Made by a program: the position numbers and the translations under genes. A stretch of 64,000 nt of DNA from Telmatactis stephensoni. Taxonomy: Eukaryota; Cnidaria; Anthozoa; Actiniaria; Isophelliidae. The stretch covers positions 434,001 to 498,000 of the forward strand of contig JALIZF010001871.1 in the NCBI GenBank assembly GCA_029948255.1. Direction: 5' to 3'. The notes under the pieces are model-generated. The model worked only from the letters and a program-made list of their open reading frames with translations, had not been told where the DNA came from and did not search any database. Below are positions 56,348 through 63,633 of this stretch, in pieces. How positions within the stretch are numbered: position 1 is the stretch's first letter; each line of letters opens with the position of its first letter.

Positions 56348-56816
56348 AGTCGAGGCAGTGGAACGTGCGAAAGTCTGCCGAGTCCTCACCTACCTGTATA
56401 CCAAACTCTGCATGAACAACGTTTTAGAGATGTTTCATTGTGAGGGATGCGAAAACGGGTGGCCCAGCCAGAGAGACCACGAGTGTTGTATACGCAGTGA
56501 AGAGGACATCTTCCACAGTTACTATGACGAGGTCAAAAAGAAAGTAAACTTGAATGTGTTGTACGAGATCTGCGAACAGTTTCTAAGACTAGTCGACCAA
56601 CCCATGACCCAAGAATGCAGTGAATTCATCCTCAGACTACCCCAACGATCCACCGCCTCAGTGTACTCATTTTGGCAAGAGATGGATCACACGTGGGATA
56701 CCAACGATTTCATTATCATAGACTTTGTTGACATGATGTGTCAAACCATGCAGAACAAGGGAACATGGGACTCGGACATGTATCAAAAATTTGTATCATT
56801 TATGATAGATGAATAA
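56286..56816 (+). CDS. Polinton protein with C-x2-C ... H-x-C motif
   Basis: 176 residues from ATG at 56,286; AATAAA follows at once (56,814). Motif HCEGCENGWPSQRDHECC at residues 51-68 has zinc-ligand spacing (C52, C55, H65, C67 or C68), followed by SEEDIF and a helix VNLNVLYEICEQFLRL. This arrangement parallels the 54,766 protein. Similar CxGC-PSQ-H-C segments are familiar to me from small proteins in animal Mavericks, but I cannot name a function. It lies between the Fic gene and the integrase, in the same direction as the integrase. Confidence 0.68.
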   Translation: MTGVQSVSIVDDQVVMMITDEVEAVERAKVCRVLTYLYTKLCMNNVLEMFHCEGCENGWPSQRDHECCIRSEEDIFHSYYDEVKKKVNLNVLYEICEQFLRLVDQPMTQECSEFILRLPQRSTASVYSFWQEMDHTWDTNDFIIIDFVDMMCQTMQNKGTWDSDMYQKFVSFMIDE

Positions 56817-56874
56817 AAATAAAGGTGTTACACACAATCTATCAGTCTAGTGTTTGTTGTCAAAGGGTGCAGAC

Positions 56875-57084
56875 ATGGGTTGTGGGTGTTTGAGATCCCT
56901 CCCTAATTTAAAATTACAAAACATTTTCCGCAGAATACGTTGTGTTCTCGCCTGTTGCGGGGGTAAAGTCGTGATTCAAAATTCCCAAATCGATGGAGAA
57001 GGAGAAACTCCTGGAAAAACTGTACTACGACATAAACCAAGGAGGGAGCCTGAGAAGCGTGGATGCCCTCTACCATGCTGCTAA
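56875..57084 (+). CDS. small lipid-modified-type protein preceding integrase
   Basis: Start chosen at ATG 56,875 giving MGCGCLRSL: Gly2 with adjacent Cys3 and Cys5 fits N-myristoylation/palmitoylation. A basic NIFRRIRCVLACCGGK follows with further cysteines. The frame overlaps the first 92 bp of the integrase; the C-terminal 30 residues, within the overlap, may not be selected. Similar short basic Cys-rich frames stand before integrase in other animal Polintons (recollection, unsearched). A membrane-associated role is inference. Confidence 0.5.
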   Translation: MGCGCLRSLPNLKLQNIFRRIRCVLACCGGKVVIQNSQIDGEGETPGKTVLRHKPRREPEKRGCPLPCC

Positions 57085-58075
57085 GAAGAAAAACAAAAAG
57101 ATCAGCAAAAAAGACGTTCGGGAGTGGCTAAAAGCCCAACGGGTGTATTCCCTCCACCGACCAGTACGCAAACGCTTTCGCAGAAATCGCGTGATGGTGG
57201 GATCGATAGACGATGTCTGGGAATTGGATCTCATTGACCTCCAATCGCTCAAGAAATACAACAGCAATTATCGCTACATCGTCACTTGCATCGATGTGTT
57301 CTCCAAACACGCCTGGGCTTTGGCACTCAAAAATAAGACCGGCCCCACGCTGGTTCAAGCCTTTCAACAGATACTAAAAGAATCGGGTCGTAAACCCCAG
57401 AAAATTCATACCGATCGAGGAAGTGAGTTCATCAATAAAAACTTTCAAGCCCTTTTGAAAGAGAAGAATATTCAGTTGTATCACACGTTTAACGACACGA
57501 AAGCCAGCATCGTAGAACGCTTTAACAGAACCTTGAAACAACGCATGTACCGATACTTCACCTGGAAAGGCACGCTGAGGTATGTCGATATTTTACCTCA
57601 ACTGGTGGAGACCTACAACAATTCTTATCACAGCAGCATCAAACGCACTCCAACTTCGGTCAATAAAAACAACGAAAAGGATGTGTGGATGACATTGTAT
57701 GGAAACCAACCACCCAAGAAGGGATATGCTTTTAAAGTTGGAGACCAAGTTCGAATCTCCAAGTCGAAAGGATTGTTTGAGAAAGGATACCTCCCCAATT
57801 GGAGTGAAGAAATTTTCACCGTCGCAAAACGACTGCCAAGAAACCCACCGGTTTATCGGTTGAAAGATTACAACCAAGATGACATCGAAGGAACGTTTTA
57901 CAAGGACGAATTGCAACCCATTCAGACCAAGGGAGAAGACGAAGTGTATAAGATTGAAAAGATTTTGAAGACCCGAAAACGGGGAAAGAAAATAGAATAT
58001 TTCGTCCATTGGCTGGGCTATCCAAGCTCGATGGACAGTTGGGTGGCCAAAAGCGACGTTGAAAAAGTGAAATGA
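56993..58075 (+). CDS. Polinton integrase (RVE DDE core plus chromodomain)
   Basis: 360 residues. An N-terminal helical segment (1-65) with a basic RPVRKRFRRNR stretch. Catalytic core: D79 in WELDLIDL, D141 in KIHTDRGSEF, E175 in KASIVERFNR (33 residues between the second Asp and Glu, near the usual 35). A GDQVRISKSK SH3-like segment at 250-259. A C-terminal chromodomain at about 316-358 (VYKIEKILKTRKR, YFVHWLGY, SMDSW) with the aromatic residues of a methyl-lysine cage. It joins the linear element to host DNA; the chromodomain is expected to steer insertion to methylated histone-marked chromatin. No stop or frameshift; it appears intact. AATAAA lies 83 bp after the stop. Confidence 0.95.
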   Translation: MEKEKLLEKLYYDINQGGSLRSVDALYHAAKKKNKKISKKDVREWLKAQRVYSLHRPVRKRFRRNRVMVGSIDDVWELDLIDLQSLKKYNSNYRYIVTCIDVFSKHAWALALKNKTGPTLVQAFQQILKESGRKPQKIHTDRGSEFINKNFQALLKEKNIQLYHTFNDTKASIVERFNRTLKQRMYRYFTWKGTLRYVDILPQLVETYNNSYHSSIKRTPTSVNKNNEKDVWMTLYGNQPPKKGYAFKVGDQVRISKSKGLFEKGYLPNWSEEIFTVAKRLPRNPPVYRLKDYNQDDIEGTFYKDELQPIQTKGEDEVYKIEKILKTRKRGKKIEYFVHWLGYPSSMDSWVAKSDVEKVK

Positions 58076-58220
58076 CAGAACGTTGCTAAGCAACGAGTAT
58101 TGTTCACAGTTGAATGAATGTGTAAAATGAGGTGAAGTGTAAGTCAACCAGAACCGATTCAATAAAGTGGAATATAATCGTTGTCGCGTGTGCATTGTTA
58201 TCATTTGAATCAAACCAAGC

Positions 58221-58973
58221 ATGGAGTCGGGTCAATTTTATATGACGTTGCCAAGCAACAGTTCTACGACGTTTTTTCCGGAGAACACTTTGGCCAAATA
58301 TAAAGTCAAACTCCCTTTTCACGTTGACTTGACGGGTAATTGGGAGGTGGGGCTGGCCTCCATCACTTTTCCCCACACGTGGTACAACATACGGGATGGA
58401 GATCGACGATTTTATTACGATGACGGTAAAGGGGCCTTCGGGGTCGCCCTCCTTCCAGCGGGTTATTACGCATCCATTTCTGAAGTGGTCGACACTCTCA
58501 ATAAAACTTTGACTGATGAAGGAGTGAAAGGAATATCACTCCAACTTGATAAACGATCCCAGAAAGTAACCGTGACCCTAGACTCTGGAAGAAGACTAAG
58601 TTTTGAAAACCGATTGGGGGAGATCTTTGGATATGGTAGCGACATCATCCTCACCAAGACGACCACCGCCCCTTACGTGTGTGATTTGAATATCAGCCTT
58701 CAATCCCTGTACGTGTACCTGAACATTGTAGAAGCACGAATTGTGGGTGGAGAGCAGGCCAACTTACTCCAAATTGTTCCCGCCCAAGGAAAAGATGGAG
58801 AAATCATCACAGTCAATTACGACAACCCACAATACGCCCCTTTAGCCACTCGAGACTTTGAAGTGGTAGAAATCCTTATAACCGACGACACAGGGAAAAA
58901 AGTACCATTTGAACGTGGACGCGTTGTGATCACATTAAATTTCAGACTCCGCCGACCTCCCTACTTGTTATAA
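58221..58973 (+). CDS. Polinton minor capsid (penton-like) protein
   Basis: 250 residues beginning MESGQFYMTLPSNSSTTFFP, then ENTLAKYKVKLPF and GNWEVGLASITFPHTWYNI, the recognisable opening of the Polinton single-jelly-roll penton homologue. The remainder is beta-rich (VTVTLDSGRRLSF, LYVYLNIVEARIVGG, GRVVITLNFRLRRP). It is expected to form the icosahedral vertices beside the major capsid protein. The next gene starts 1 bp after its stop, indicating a tight transcription unit with the interrupted basic protein and the major capsid protein. Confidence 0.9.
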   Translation: MESGQFYMTLPSNSSTTFFPENTLAKYKVKLPFHVDLTGNWEVGLASITFPHTWYNIRDGDRRFYYDDGKGAFGVALLPAGYYASISEVVDTLNKTLTDEGVKGISLQLDKRSQKVTVTLDSGRRLSFENRLGEIFGYGSDIILTKTTTAPYVCDLNISLQSLYVYLNIVEARIVGGEQANLLQIVPAQGKDGEIITVNYDNPQYAPLATRDFEVVEILITDDTGKKVPFERGRVVITLNFRLRRPPYLL

Positions 58974-58974
58974 A

Positions 58975-59430
58975 ATGAAAGGAGGCGAAATACAGGTCTT
59001 TCACGGGACACCGTTTCAACGAGGATATGGCATCGGTTCCTTTTTCCACTCACTTGCCAGAAGAGCCCTTCCGTTTTTACAACAAGGGGCAAAAACCTTG
59101 GGACGAGCCGCCCTCAACACGGGTATCAATATCGCCCAAGACGTTTTGGCGGGAAATTCCTTAAAAGACTCAGCACGTAACAGATTGCAGTAGACGGCTA
59201 AAACCTTGAAAGAACAAGCGTTGAACCGCATCACTTCCCAAACAGGGAGTGGACGAAAACGTTTAAAACGCAAGACTCCCCAGAAAAGACTCAGTTCATC
59301 TCAGGCAAGCAAAGCGAAAAGACCTAAAACGGCTTCACAGACTAGAAACCAGAAAAAACGTAAATTACCACCACCACAAGGTCAAGTCAAAAAATCCAAA
59401 GTCACTCACCTCAAAGATATCTTTGATTAA
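58975..59430 (+). pseudogene. basic virion-associated (protein VI/core-like) gene with internal TAG
   Basis: The first frame, 58,975-59,193 (72 codons), has GYGIGSFFHSLARRALPF and an amphipathic ALNTGINIAQDVLAGNS segment. A TAG at 59,191-59,193 stops it, and the same frame is then open from 59,194 to 59,430 with a strongly Lys/Arg-rich tail (GSGRKRLKRKTPQKR, KVTHLKDIFD). Same phase, continuous composition and position between penton and major capsid genes argue for one gene with a single nonsense change. A 74-residue frame starting at ATG 59,206 could otherwise be made separately. By layout it resembles adenoviral membrane-lytic or core minor proteins; homology is tentative. Confidence 0.72.
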
Positions 59431-59432
59431 AC

Positions 59433-60764
59433 ATGGCGTTCGTTCACCCACACTCCACCCCCTGTACGAAAAGTGAAGTGGACTTGTTTACGGTCCCAGC
59501 AACGCAAGTCGTGGTAGACAGAGGGCAGTGGATAGACCATCAACCTATCTCCACCCTATCCCCCTCCGCCCCGATTGAATACCGGATTCCAGGCACTGAC
59601 AGCTACCTCGATCTCGCCAAGACCATGATCTTCGTACGTTTGAAAATCACCAAAGCCAATGGAGCCAACCTTGATGATAAAGAAAAAGTGGGCCCTGTTA
59701 ACCTGTTTTTACAAAGTTTGTTCAAGCAAGTTGATGTGTACCTCAATGGCATTTTGATCACCCAGTCCACGGGGACTTACAGTTACAAAAGTATGTTGGA
59801 GACCCTTCTTAACTATGGTCCAGCAGCCAAAAAGTCCCTTCTCACAGGTAGTCTTTACTACAAAGACACAGGAGGGTCTATGGACGAAACAGATCCCACG
59901 TCGGGTGGAACGAATCAAGGACTACAAACGCGTTACACGTTTACAGAACAGAGTTATATTGTCGACATGTGGGGTCCCCTACATTGCGACATCCTGTACA
60001 GCGAACGCCTTTTGTTAAACCACGTCGACGTCACCTTCAAACTGACCCCCAACCAGCCAGCCTTTGCCCTCATGTCGGGAGCAGCCAGTCCAAACTACAA
60101 AATTGCCATCCAAAGTGCCGTGCTTAAAGTACGAGCAGTCAAAGTCAGCCCTACCCTACAACTGCATCATTTGAATGAACTCAAAAAAGGAGTGAATGCC
60201 AAGTACCCCATACGTAGAGTGCAGTGTAAGACGTACACCATTCCTAGAGGAAACCCCTCCCTTCACAAAGGAGATTTGTTTAACGGACACGTCCCCAAAC
60301 GTGTGGTGATTGCCATGGTGGATTCCGACGCGTTCAATGGAAGTTACACCAAAAATCCCTACAACTTCAAGTTGTATGACACCAGTTCGGTAAAACTGAA
60401 TGTGGATGGGGAAATGATACCCTTTCAAACAATCCACTTGAAACTAGCACAGGCCAGTGAACGAAATTTCATGGAGGCCTATCAATCCCTCTTTTCGGGA
60501 ACCGGAAGATTGTTTGCAGACTCAGGGATTGATATTGATCGTTCAGAGTACATCCGAGGTTACGCCATCCTCGCCTTCGATTTAACCCCTGACCTGTGCA
60601 GTACATCCGATCATTTCAACCAGAAGCAGAAGGGAAACGTTACTCTGGAAATCCAGTTTACCAAAGGTCTTCCCAACGCCATCAACCTCATCGTGTTTGC
60701 AGAATTTGAATCCATTGTGGAAATCGACTATTCAAGACACGTGACCTTCGATTACTCAGCATGA
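59433..60764 (+). CDS. Polinton major capsid protein (double jelly-roll)
   Basis: 443 residues, uninterrupted. N-terminal SEVDLFTVPATQVVVDRGQW and SAPIEYRIPGTDSYLDLAKT are typical of the animal proteins often labelled F54H12.2-like, which are Polinton major capsid proteins. Further blocks: LFKQVDVYLNGILITQST, MWGPLHCDILYSERLLLNHV, NFMEAYQSLFSGTGRLFADS, GYAILAFDLTPDLC and VTLEIQFTKGLPNAINLIVF. The double jelly-roll assembles as trimeric capsomers. Its TGA overlaps the ATG of the protease gene (ATGA at 60,761-60,764), supporting coupled expression. Confidence 0.93.
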   Translation: MAFVHPHSTPCTKSEVDLFTVPATQVVVDRGQWIDHQPISTLSPSAPIEYRIPGTDSYLDLAKTMIFVRLKITKANGANLDDKEKVGPVNLFLQSLFKQVDVYLNGILITQSTGTYSYKSMLETLLNYGPAAKKSLLTGSLYYKDTGGSMDETDPTSGGTNQGLQTRYTFTEQSYIVDMWGPLHCDILYSERLLLNHVDVTFKLTPNQPAFALMSGAASPNYKIAIQSAVLKVRAVKVSPTLQLHHLNELKKGVNAKYPIRRVQCKTYTIPRGNPSLHKGDLFNGHVPKRVVIAMVDSDAFNGSYTKNPYNFKLYDTSSVKLNVDGEMIPFQTIHLKLAQASERNFMEAYQSLFSGTGRLFADSGIDIDRSEYIRGYAILAFDLTPDLCSTSDHFNQKQKGNVTLEIQFTKGLPNAINLIVFAEFESIVEIDYSRHVTFDYSA

Positions 60765-61222
60765 ACAGTCGTCAACTAGAAGACCTACTCAGAAACAACC
60801 CCATCACCCGTTCCAAGTTTTGTGGGGTGTATGCGGAAAATACCCTACCCCGACAACTAGAGACCTACCCATGCGGTGTCATTGCCAATACAGACCCCAA
60901 GGGACGACCTGGACAACATTGGGTGGCGTTTTACTTGACCAGCCCGCAAGAAGGAGAGTTTTTTGACAGTTACGGCCACGCCCCTCAATTTTACAGCCGT
61001 CATTATGTGGAGTTTTTGAATCGAAACACTCAAGACTGGACGTTTAATCGAAAAGGACTGCAAAGCACTTTCACTGTAGTGTGTGGAGAATATTGTATTT
61101 TTTATTTGTTGCACCGAGCACGTGGTGTGAATAAGAACACGATTGTCAATGTATTTAGTTCAAATAAAGAACAGAACGACCATGTGGTCTATCGTTGTGT
61201 AATGCAGTTAATGAGACAATAA
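60761..61222 (+). CDS. adenain-like cysteine protease (maturation protease)
   Basis: 153 residues. Catalytic triad visible: H53 (GQHWVAFYL), D69 (EFFDSYGH) and C108 (VVCGEYCIFYL), with the oxyanion Gln at Q101. The Gln-to-Cys spacing of 7 and His-to-acid spacing of 16 match adenovirus-type C5 proteases, also related to Ulp1. It probably cleaves capsid precursors, as in adenoviruses. Complete, with AATAAA overlapping the stop codon (61,215-61,222). Confidence 0.93.
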   Translation: MNSRQLEDLLRNNPITRSKFCGVYAENTLPRQLETYPCGVIANTDPKGRPGQHWVAFYLTSPQEGEFFDSYGHAPQFYSRHYVEFLNRNTQDWTFNRKGLQSTFTVVCGEYCIFYLLHRARGVNKNTIVNVFSSNKEQNDHVVYRCVMQLMRQ

Positions 61223-61266
61223 ATATGGTTTGAAAAACTTTTATTGAGTTGTTTGATGTTTACAAA

Positions 61267-62058
61267 TCAATAATAGGAAATCCAATCGAGTCCTCGTTTG
61301 GGAGGAACGTTCAATCTCCGCCTCTGTAAAGAGGGAGAAATGGGTCGTTTTCTGGGTCGTGGAGGTGGTGTGGGAACCAGAGGTTCCCCCAGGGGAGTTG
61401 AGGGGGGACGTTGACTTCCGGTCTTGTACAAAGACATCAATCTCCTTCGGTCTTCATTACGTATAAAATCTTCGGGAGTGTTCAAATGAGCTAAAGCTCG
61501 AGTAAAGTCATCTCTTCCAGTAGGCGAGAACGTCCTCCGGGACCTCAAAACATCATTGACAAGATCGGTGATACTTGATCCTCGTATGGGTTTTCCCCCC
61601 AAGGAGACCACGCCCTTATCATCCCACCGAATGGTGTCCGGTGACTTTTTGATCCACTGTAGAAGTCCGTCGGCTTGATTCTTGAACCTATTGGGGACCG
61701 TCTTCAATATCTCGGAATCACTAACCGGCTGTGGTTGGGATTCCTGTGGTTGGGAGTCCTGTGGTGGTGGTGGTTGTTGGGTACCCTGTGTTGAGGACGT
61801 CTCCGTGGCCGAATGGATTTTCACCGTCGGAACGTAACTCTCTCGTTGTTCTTGTAAATTGAGAAAACGTTGAAACTGCTGTTCGTGAGTTTTCAGTTTG
61901 ATGTCATCTGGCACGTTGGGGTCCGCTAGAGTTTGACTCATTTGCTGGTTGAGGGCACTCATGGACTTGACCAGAGGGGAGGTTTGGAGATCCACTTTTT
62001 GATGTATTAAATTCATCACCTCTTCTGGGACTAGAAGCATTTTTCGTGTGTACTTCAT
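61267..62058 (-). CDS. conserved Polinton accessory protein (263 residues)
   Basis: N-terminal MKYTRKMLLVPEEV and a helical section (LVKSMSALNQQMSQTL), a Q/P-rich linker (residues about 90-112, PPPPQDSQPQESQPQP), then a conserved-looking half with RWDDKGVVSLGGKPIRGSSI, TDLVNDVLRSRR, FTRALAHLNTPEDFIRNEDR and a basic Pro-rich C-terminus. The wording around DLVNDVL and LN-P-DFI matches a protein I know from many animal Polintons, function undetermined. Its ATG overlaps the stop of the upstream gene (TGA 62,057-62,055). It converges with the protease gene; AATAAA on its strand lies near 61,241-61,246. Confidence 0.8.
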   Translation of the reverse strand: MKYTRKMLLVPEEVMNLIHQKVDLQTSPLVKSMSALNQQMSQTLADPNVPDDIKLKTHEQQFQRFLNLQEQRESYVPTVKIHSATETSSTQGTQQPPPPQDSQPQESQPQPVSDSEILKTVPNRFKNQADGLLQWIKKSPDTIRWDDKGVVSLGGKPIRGSSITDLVNDVLRSRRTFSPTGRDDFTRALAHLNTPEDFIRNEDRRRLMSLYKTGSQRPPSTPLGEPLVPTPPPRPRKRPISPSLQRRRLNVPPKRGLDWISYY

Positions 62059-62384
62059 TTTATCAACAAACTTCCGAGGGCGGATAACACAGTGGGTAGG
62101 AGGAGACCTAAGAGATTTCCACCACTTTGATTGAGTTTCTCTTTCTTGGTTTTTAAGGACACTTTCTTATCCGCTAAGGCTCTCAACAGAGACTTGTAAC
62201 GTCTCAACTTCTTTTTCTGTGTTGGGTTGACTGGTACAACTCCTTGTAGCACGTTGAGGGAGATTTCAGCCAAACACTTGATCAAATCCACGTGACAGGT
62301 GGCTAAAATGGACTTTCTCTGTTTTGGACTGGAACGGGCTAAGACGCGGAGTAAATCCAAGTTGTGTTTCATGCGCTGAGACAT
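62055..62384 (-). CDS. conserved small Polinton accessory protein
   Basis: 109 residues if started at ATG 62,384 (MSQRMKHNLDLLRVL); an upstream in-frame ATG at 62,399 adds five. Helical basic protein: SSPKQRKSILATCHVDLIKC, AEISLNVLQG, KKKLRRYKSLLRALADKK, ending in a Gly/Leu-rich hydrophobic tail GGNLLGLLLPTVLSALGSLL. Closely resembles a short protein found beside ATPase genes in other Polintons; the hydrophobic end suggests a membrane or capsid-interior role (inference). Stop and start overlap with the following 263-residue gene. Confidence 0.78.
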   Translation of the reverse strand: MSQRMKHNLDLLRVLARSSPKQRKSILATCHVDLIKCLAEISLNVLQGVVPVNPTQKKKLRRYKSLLRALADKKVSLKTKKEKLNQSGGNLLGLLLPTVLSALGSLLIK

Positions 62385-62417
62385 GATCAAATGATTCAAG
62401 TTCTCTTGTGTTGGGGT

Positions 62418-63257
62418 TTAAGTACGTTTCACGTACACCACTTGTTGCTCATCCGGAAAAATAGACGCTCGTAAACGCAGGCTGTCGGGTGTGGAGTTAT
62501 GAAAATCCAGGAGGAGGTAGGAGTGTGGAAGCCGTGTAGCATCTTCGTAACTCTCTAACACGTGGGGAACGGCCCTTGGAAACGCTTGTCGTGCCAACGT
62601 GGAGATCCCGAGGGAATCCCTCGGGTTTTTAAAGGCCACAATGTAGTGGGTGTTGAGAGAGATGGTTCTGGAGTGTTTACCACCATGATACAAATTCTGA
62701 GCCAGTCTCAGACAAGAAATTCGTTTATGGTGAGAACCCCTCGTTATGAATTCCATCATATCGTTGTTGGATAAACATTCGTTCATCAGGTCGTCTAAGA
62801 CGATCAGGCCAGGGGTCTTCTCGAAGAGTGCGTAAATATCTTCAGGAAACCCCTTGTAAAAGGTCAGGTTGGGAATTTCCTTCTCCATGATCAGAAAACG
62901 CGGCTGGAATTCTCCATAACAATAAACAATCTGTTCTATTTTCTCATCAAACATGTCATCCAAATTTCGCAATAATCGTTCACAAAAGGTGCTTTTACCA
63001 CAACCGCTAGCCCCGCACACGGCGATGGAACAAGGAAATTTAAATCGAACGTCCATCAGGGGTGAAGGATGATGGACAACTGAGCTCTCGTTCGGGGTAC
63101 GTGAGTATTTATGGAACCGCAATTTGGCTTTTTGCAACCAGGGTTTTCTTTCTTCCGAAGTCAACAAATGAACGTCAGCCAAATGGTTGGCTAGTCTTAA
63201 TAATTGAGTTTTAGAACAACCGGGAACGGGGCAGTCTTTTCGCCTCCGCTGCATCAT
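62418..63257 (-). CDS. Polinton packaging ATPase (FtsK/HerA, A32-like) with N-terminal C2H2 finger
   Basis: 279 residues. N-terminal zinc finger CPVPGCSKTQLLRLANHLAD with C9, C14, H25 and H30. Walker A at 82-90 (GASGCGKST), Walker B at 151-156 (LIVLDD), a sensor-like AQNLYH at 186-191 and NTHYIVAFKNPRD. This is the P-loop ATPase that in poxvirus A32 and related viruses drives genome packaging into capsids; a homologue is a Polinton hallmark. The finger may bind the element's DNA or terminal protein complex (inference). Start at 63,257 (MMQRRR) or the adjacent ATG at 63,254. It lies downstream of the polymerase on the same strand. Confidence 0.93.
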   Translation of the reverse strand: MMQRRRKDCPVPGCSKTQLLRLANHLADVHLLTSEERKPWLQKAKLRFHKYSRTPNESSVVHHPSPLMDVRFKFPCSIAVCGASGCGKSTFCERLLRNLDDMFDEKIEQIVYCYGEFQPRFLIMEKEIPNLTFYKGFPEDIYALFEKTPGLIVLDDLMNECLSNNDMMEFITRGSHHKRISCLRLAQNLYHGGKHSRTISLNTHYIVAFKNPRDSLGISTLARQAFPRAVPHVLESYEDATRLPHSYLLLDFHNSTPDSLRLRASIFPDEQQVVYVKRT

Positions 63258-63321
63258 GGTAAATGATTGATACTGTAAAATGTGTTGTCTTTTAAAGGGG
63301 TACTCGATTTTATTGTACTCT

Positions 63322-63572
63322 TACGTTTAAGAACCCGTGGGAGGGCCAGTCGGGCCACTTTTTTACGTTTAAGAACCCACGGGAGGGCCAGTCGGGCCAC
63401 TTTTTCACGTTTAAGAACCCACGGGAGGGCCAGTCGGGCCACTTTTTCACGTTTAAGAACCCACGGGAGGGCCAGTCGGGCCACTTTTTCACGTTTGAGA
63501 ACCCACGGGAGGGCCAGTTGGGCCACTTTTTCACGTTTGAGAACCCGCAGGAGGGCCACTTTTTCATGTAGG
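63322..63572. repeat. 42-bp tandem repeat between ATPase and polymerase genes
   Basis: About six units of ACGTTTAAGAACCCACGGGA + GGGCCAGTCGGGCCACTTTT + TC; the last one is shortened. Units are nearly identical with few substitutions (TTTGAGAACC, CAGTTGGGCC). Several frames are open because 42 is a multiple of three, but the peptides (for example VKKWPDWPSRGFLN) look like repeat translation. Position is just upstream of the ATPase start. Confidence 0.92.
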
Positions 63573-63633
63573 AGACATAGAAACCACACATTGTGTTGTT
63601 TTAAATCGTTTATTTTTCCATAATATTATCTAT

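Noticed and set aside
57593..58222. 209-codon minus-strand frame opposite the integrase
   Set aside because: Shadow of the integrase coding strand; the sense product has full domain support.
63254..63623. Open frames across the 42-bp repeats
   Set aside because: Repeat translation in several frames at once; no protein-like bias for one of them.
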